The translations under genes were made by a program, and so were the position numbers. A stretch of 36,988 bases of DNA from Clostridiales bacterium (lineage in GTDB: Bacteria > Bacillota > Clostridia > Lachnospirales > Lachnospiraceae). Position 1 is the first letter of the stretch, and the number at the start of each line of letters is the position of its first letter. The notes beneath the pieces were generated by a model, which made no database searches, had not been told where the DNA came from, and was given only the letters and a program-made list of their open reading frames with translations. Shown here piece by piece: positions 34,547-36,988 of the stretch. Location: positions 1-36,988 of the forward strand of contig JAAYJU010000097.1 of NCBI GenBank assembly GCA_012522735.1. Direction: 5' to 3'.

Positions 34547-34948
34547 CTTTCCCTTTACATTTGCCCATGAAAATTCCTCGCCCATATCTCTGGATACAAG
34601 GAAATTACCGGCACGCTGTGTCAGCTGGGCAAAGTTAATTACATAATCCTCTGCGCCTTGGTTATATACATATATAGATGCCTCAGAGCCCATAAATCCA
34701 ATCTCACATTCACCGGAGATTAGTGCTGTCATAGTCTTGTCGGCTCCCAGTCCGTTCACCAAATTAACCTTTAATCCTTCGTCCTTAAAATATCCTTCTT
34801 CAAAGGCTACATACATAGGAGCATAGAATACCGAGTGTGCAACCTCATTCAGAGTGATTTCTATCATATCGTCCTTTCCTTTACAGCCGGCAAATAAAGT
34901 GGCTGTCATTGCAAGTAAAGCAAGTACACAAATAAGCTTTCTTCTCAT
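34517..34948 (-). pseudogene. N-terminal fragment of the interrupted ABC-transporter substrate-binding lipoprotein
   Basis: 143 codons. A lipoprotein signal peptide comes first (MRRKLICVLALLAM..., lipobox LFAGC), then the first domain of an NMT1/SsuA-like binding protein (MYVAFEEGYFKDEGLKV, LISGECEIGFMGSEASIYVY). Translation continues as VKGKTVLGGRKG and ends two codons into element sequence, with Asp and a stop created by the insertion. GGGAGG precedes the ATG. The rest of the protein is encoded at 1-367 and beyond. A 143-residue secreted stub may still be made but should not bind substrate. Confidence 0.93.
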
Positions 34949-35076
34949 GGATACCTCCCAGAAAAATAATATTACTCTTACTAATATATGGTCTCTGTTA
35001 TGGTTTTGTGATTGTAAGAAAGTACTGATACCTAGTCTGAATACCTCCTGTCTATATGAAAGGTTCCTGTATTAAA

Positions 35077-35117
35077 AATAGGCCTACTATGATTTGATAT
35101 TTCAAAGAAAGCCTATT
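35077..35117 (-). terminator. Probable terminator after the kinase-fold-like gene
   Basis: AATAGGC (35077-35083) pairs with GCCTATT (35111-35117). Read on the minus strand the stem is followed by TTTAATAC, giving five T in a row with the stem end. The loop is 27 nt and has a weak inner TTTGA/TCAAA pair. It lies between the gene ending at 35169 and the lipoprotein gene. The rest of 34949-35168 shows nothing else I can support. Confidence 0.5.
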
Positions 35118-35168
35118 ATCTACTCTCTTATTTACGAATTTTGTTTCATATAACAATTATAGTAATAC

Positions 35169-35639
35169 CTATATCCCAAATATATTATAAAATTTTCTGA
35201 CACCTCTTGTAAAACCATAATCAACTATAACCGGTCTTTCCTTCACAATACCCCAGCTGCTAAGTCTATACAAATCATTTGGTAGCAAATCGTACATAGG
35301 CAGAAGTTTATTAAAAACCTCTAATGAAAATAGTTGTCTGTTATTTCTAACCTTATAATAATCCCATATTACTGAAAAGGAATTTATACGCTGTGCTTTT
35401 TCCATTATTAAATACTTATAATCATCTGAAAGCGCTATTACCTGTGCAAATATATTATTTTGATCCATGTTTGAAATCCGATATTCAGCCTTGCTTTGCT
35501 CGATACCCTTTCTGTTTTTTGCAGCTTTTACAACATAACCATTTTCTAAATCGAATACTGTTCTTCCGGTTCCCCAGCCAATGATACGATAAGCTTTTAT
35601 ATTTATATTATTACGGATAGTATTGAAATCTATCTCCAT
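35169..35639 (-). CDS. Small protein-kinase-fold-like protein, function unknown
   Basis: A 156-residue protein. Its order of motifs recalls a minimal kinase fold: a glycine-containing loop (IIGWGTGRTVFDLENGYVVK, with VVK as the lysine strand), a helix with KAEYRI, then YLIMEKA and, at the end, PVIVDYG in the place of a DFG-like metal motif. There is no clear HxD catalytic loop, so activity is doubtful. AAGGTG precedes the ATG. It lies outside the element, in chromosomal DNA, and is separate from both neighbours. Confidence 0.6.
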   Translation of the reverse strand: MEIDFNTIRNNINIKAYRIIGWGTGRTVFDLENGYVVKAAKNRKGIEQSKAEYRISNMDQNNIFAQVIALSDDYKYLIMEKAQRINSFSVIWDYYKVRNNRQLFSLEVFNKLLPMYDLLPNDLYRLSSWGIVKERPVIVDYGFTRGVRKFYNIFGI

Positions 35640-35787
35640 TACTTCACCTTAAATATTTGCAGTTTCATTATTATTTTATAAACATCTTGATTATTTGTGA
35701 GTATATACTACAAATTATTGAGGTTTTTTACTAGCTTACCTATTTTACCCTATTACCGAGATCGGCAATGATTTTTATTAAACTAAA

Positions 35788-35820
35788 AAGTGTGAACAAA
35801 TTTGATATGCGTTCACACTT
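35788..35820 (-). terminator. Intrinsic terminator of the HtrA gene
   Basis: A 10-bp perfect stem (AAGTGTGAAC at 35788-35797, complement at 35811-35820). On the minus strand the stem is followed by a T-run (five T including the stem end). It lies 70 bp after the protease stop codon at 35891. Confidence 0.75.
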
Positions 35821-35890
35821 CGTAATATAATTATAATCTTTTAGTATTAGTTCATCGTTATGGAACATTACGATTGGCACTGTTATATAA

Positions 35891-36988
35891 TTAATCTGGT
35901 CTTTCGCTTAATATTACTTTAAGTTCTTTATCTATATATTCGCCGTTTTGAAGTTCTTTAATCTTGAGAATGATCTCTTCACCCGGTCTTGAATAGGAAA
36001 GAATGTTAAGCAGGTCCTCTACTGTCTCTACCTTTACATCATTAAAGCCAACGATTATATTGCCGGATTTTAATCCTGCTTGCTCTGCAGGTGATGCAGC
36101 TACTATATCATTTATAAATACTCCGATAGGCATATTAAACTGTAATGATAAATCGCTGGTTACATTCCTAGCTGTCTGAACGTTGACTCCTAAAAATCCC
36201 ATCTCTGTAGCTTCCGTGGCTTTATTATTGATGAGGAGATTAATCATGGGAACAGCATCTGTAATCGGTATTGCATAGCCCATGCCCTCAACAGCGGTAT
36301 CGGCGAATTTCATAGAGTTAATGCCTATTACTTCGCCATTGATATTAATTAGGGCTCCACCACTATTACCGGGATTAATTGCTGCATCCGTCTGAATTAA
36401 GTTCATGGTGACTCCTTGATTAGTAACCTCACGATAAAGGGCACTAACATATCCTACTGTAACAGATTGCCCGTAGCCCAGAGCATTACCTATGGCAATT
36501 ACCATCTCTCCTGCTTTAAGATTCTCAGAATCTCCCAGACGTGCAACCTTAATAGCATTTAATGTATCCTCTGATAAGTCATCTATAGCAATCTCCAGTA
36601 TGGCAAGATCACTTCTTGAGTCTGCACCCTTTATAATCGCATCTACTTTGTTGTCATCTACAAACTCTACTTGTATCTCTTCAGCATCTGCAACAACATG
36701 GTTGTTGGTAACTATCAGGATGGAAGAATCACTCTGACCTATTATTATACCTGAGCCACTTCCCTCGACAGGTTTGCTAAACTGTCTTCCAAAGAATATA
36801 TCATACTGTGTAATAAGATCAGTTGAGCTGATTGAAACTATTGATGGCATTACTTTCTCCACTACGTCAGATACATCAGTGATAATTCCTTCTATCTTTG
36901 TATTAGTAGCGGTAATTGAATTCTCGTCTGATAATTCTATAACCGATCCATCCTCTAAGTTTCTTTTTTCTTCATCTATAACGACTAT
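35891..36988 (-). CDS. HtrA/DegP-type (S1C) serine protease with PDZ domain, N-terminus off the window
   Basis: The frame stays open to the right edge, so at least 365 residues are visible and the start lies outside; the GTG at 36862 is not the real start. The trypsin-like domain has the triad His in VTNNHVV, Asp in SDLAILEI and Ser in NPGNSGGALIN. One PDZ domain follows (about the last 95 residues, from MGFLGVNVQTARN, with AGLKSGNIIVGFND). These membrane-anchored proteases handle damaged proteins at the cell surface. It is chromosomal, unrelated to the element, and ends in a clear terminator. Confidence 0.95.
   Translation of the reverse strand: MVVIDEEKRNLEDGSVIELSDENSITATNTKIEGIITDVSDVVEKVMPSIVSISSTDLITQYDIFFGRQFSKPVEGSGSGIIIGQSDSSILIVTNNHVVADAEEIQVEFVDDNKVDAIIKGADSRSDLAILEIAIDDLSEDTLNAIKVARLGDSENLKAGEMVIAIGNALGYGQSVTVGYVSALYREVTNQGVTMNLIQTDAAINPGNSGGALININGEVIGINSMKFADTAVEGMGYAIPITDAVPMINLLINNKATEATEMGFLGVNVQTARNVTSDLSLQFNMPIGVFINDIVAASPAEQAGLKSGNIIVGFNDVKVETVEDLLNILSYSRPGEEIILKIKELQNGEYIDKELKVILSERPD

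Noticed and set aside
1-36988. CRISPR arrays, tRNA or rRNA genes, insertion sequences with DDE transposases
   Set aside because: No repeat-spacer pattern, cloverleaf-like tRNA sequence, rRNA segment or transposase motif was found by reading; the attachment site is in a protein gene, not a tRNA.

Overview
The window is AT-rich, low-GC DNA with strong AGGAGG-type ribosome binding sites. The flanking genes look like a clostridial chromosome, most likely Lachnospiraceae or a close relative; this is inferred from protein style and no marker gene is present. Almost all of it is one integrated element of about 34.15 kb. The element sits inside an ABC-transporter substrate-binding lipoprotein gene. 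The N-terminal part of that gene lies at 34526-34948, its downstream part lies at 1-367 and runs off the left edge, and the two halves join in frame when the element is removed. A large serine recombinase (385-2232) lies against the left junction. Both junctions share CACC (368-371 and 34522-34525). Joining the element ends recreates an attP-like site with TTACATTAG/CTAATGTAA arms. No conjugation, replication or phage structural genes are visible, so the element looks like a mobilisable genomic island whose cargo is a biosynthetic cluster.

Layout. 1-367: target gene, downstream half. 385-3671: recombinase, a 60-residue partner and a divergent AraC/GyrI-type regulator. 3804-32417: about 28.6 kb of collinear minus-strand genes, read from right to left, probably one operon or a few. 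32678-34009: XRE-type regulator and a divergent Sfp-type phosphopantetheinyl transferase. 34010-34521: non-coding right end with a plus-strand promoter and terminator. 34526-36988: chromosome (broken lipoprotein gene, a small kinase-fold-like protein, a partial HtrA protease).

The cargo is an unusual NRPS-like pathway with no complete condensation domain. It has two adenylation-carrier proteins (one with a glutamine-type specificity code), three free-standing carrier proteins, three BtrH-like proteins (one lacking the catalytic cysteine), and two paralogous fusions of a degenerate SDR-like domain to an alpha/beta-hydrolase with a cysteine nucleophile. It also has a large serine esterase-like protein, a PLP aminotransferase, two VOC-fold proteins and three radical SAM proteins (two with cobalamin-binding-type N-termini). 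Support genes are a SAM synthetase, an ECF S-component plus DUF4430 protein (possible cobalamin uptake), a pair of ABC half-exporters, a PPTase and a Tag-family DNA glycosylase. The first gene of the operon is a LoaP-like NusG paralogue, and a terminator-like hairpin lies inside the operon, which fits processive antitermination.

Working model (inference): substrates are loaded on carriers by the two A-T proteins, joined by BtrH-like and/or Cys-hydrolase acyltransferases rather than condensation domains, modified by B12/SAM radical chemistry, and exported by the ABC pair. The glycosylase hints that the product, or an intermediate, may damage DNA. I do not recognise the cluster as one with a known product.
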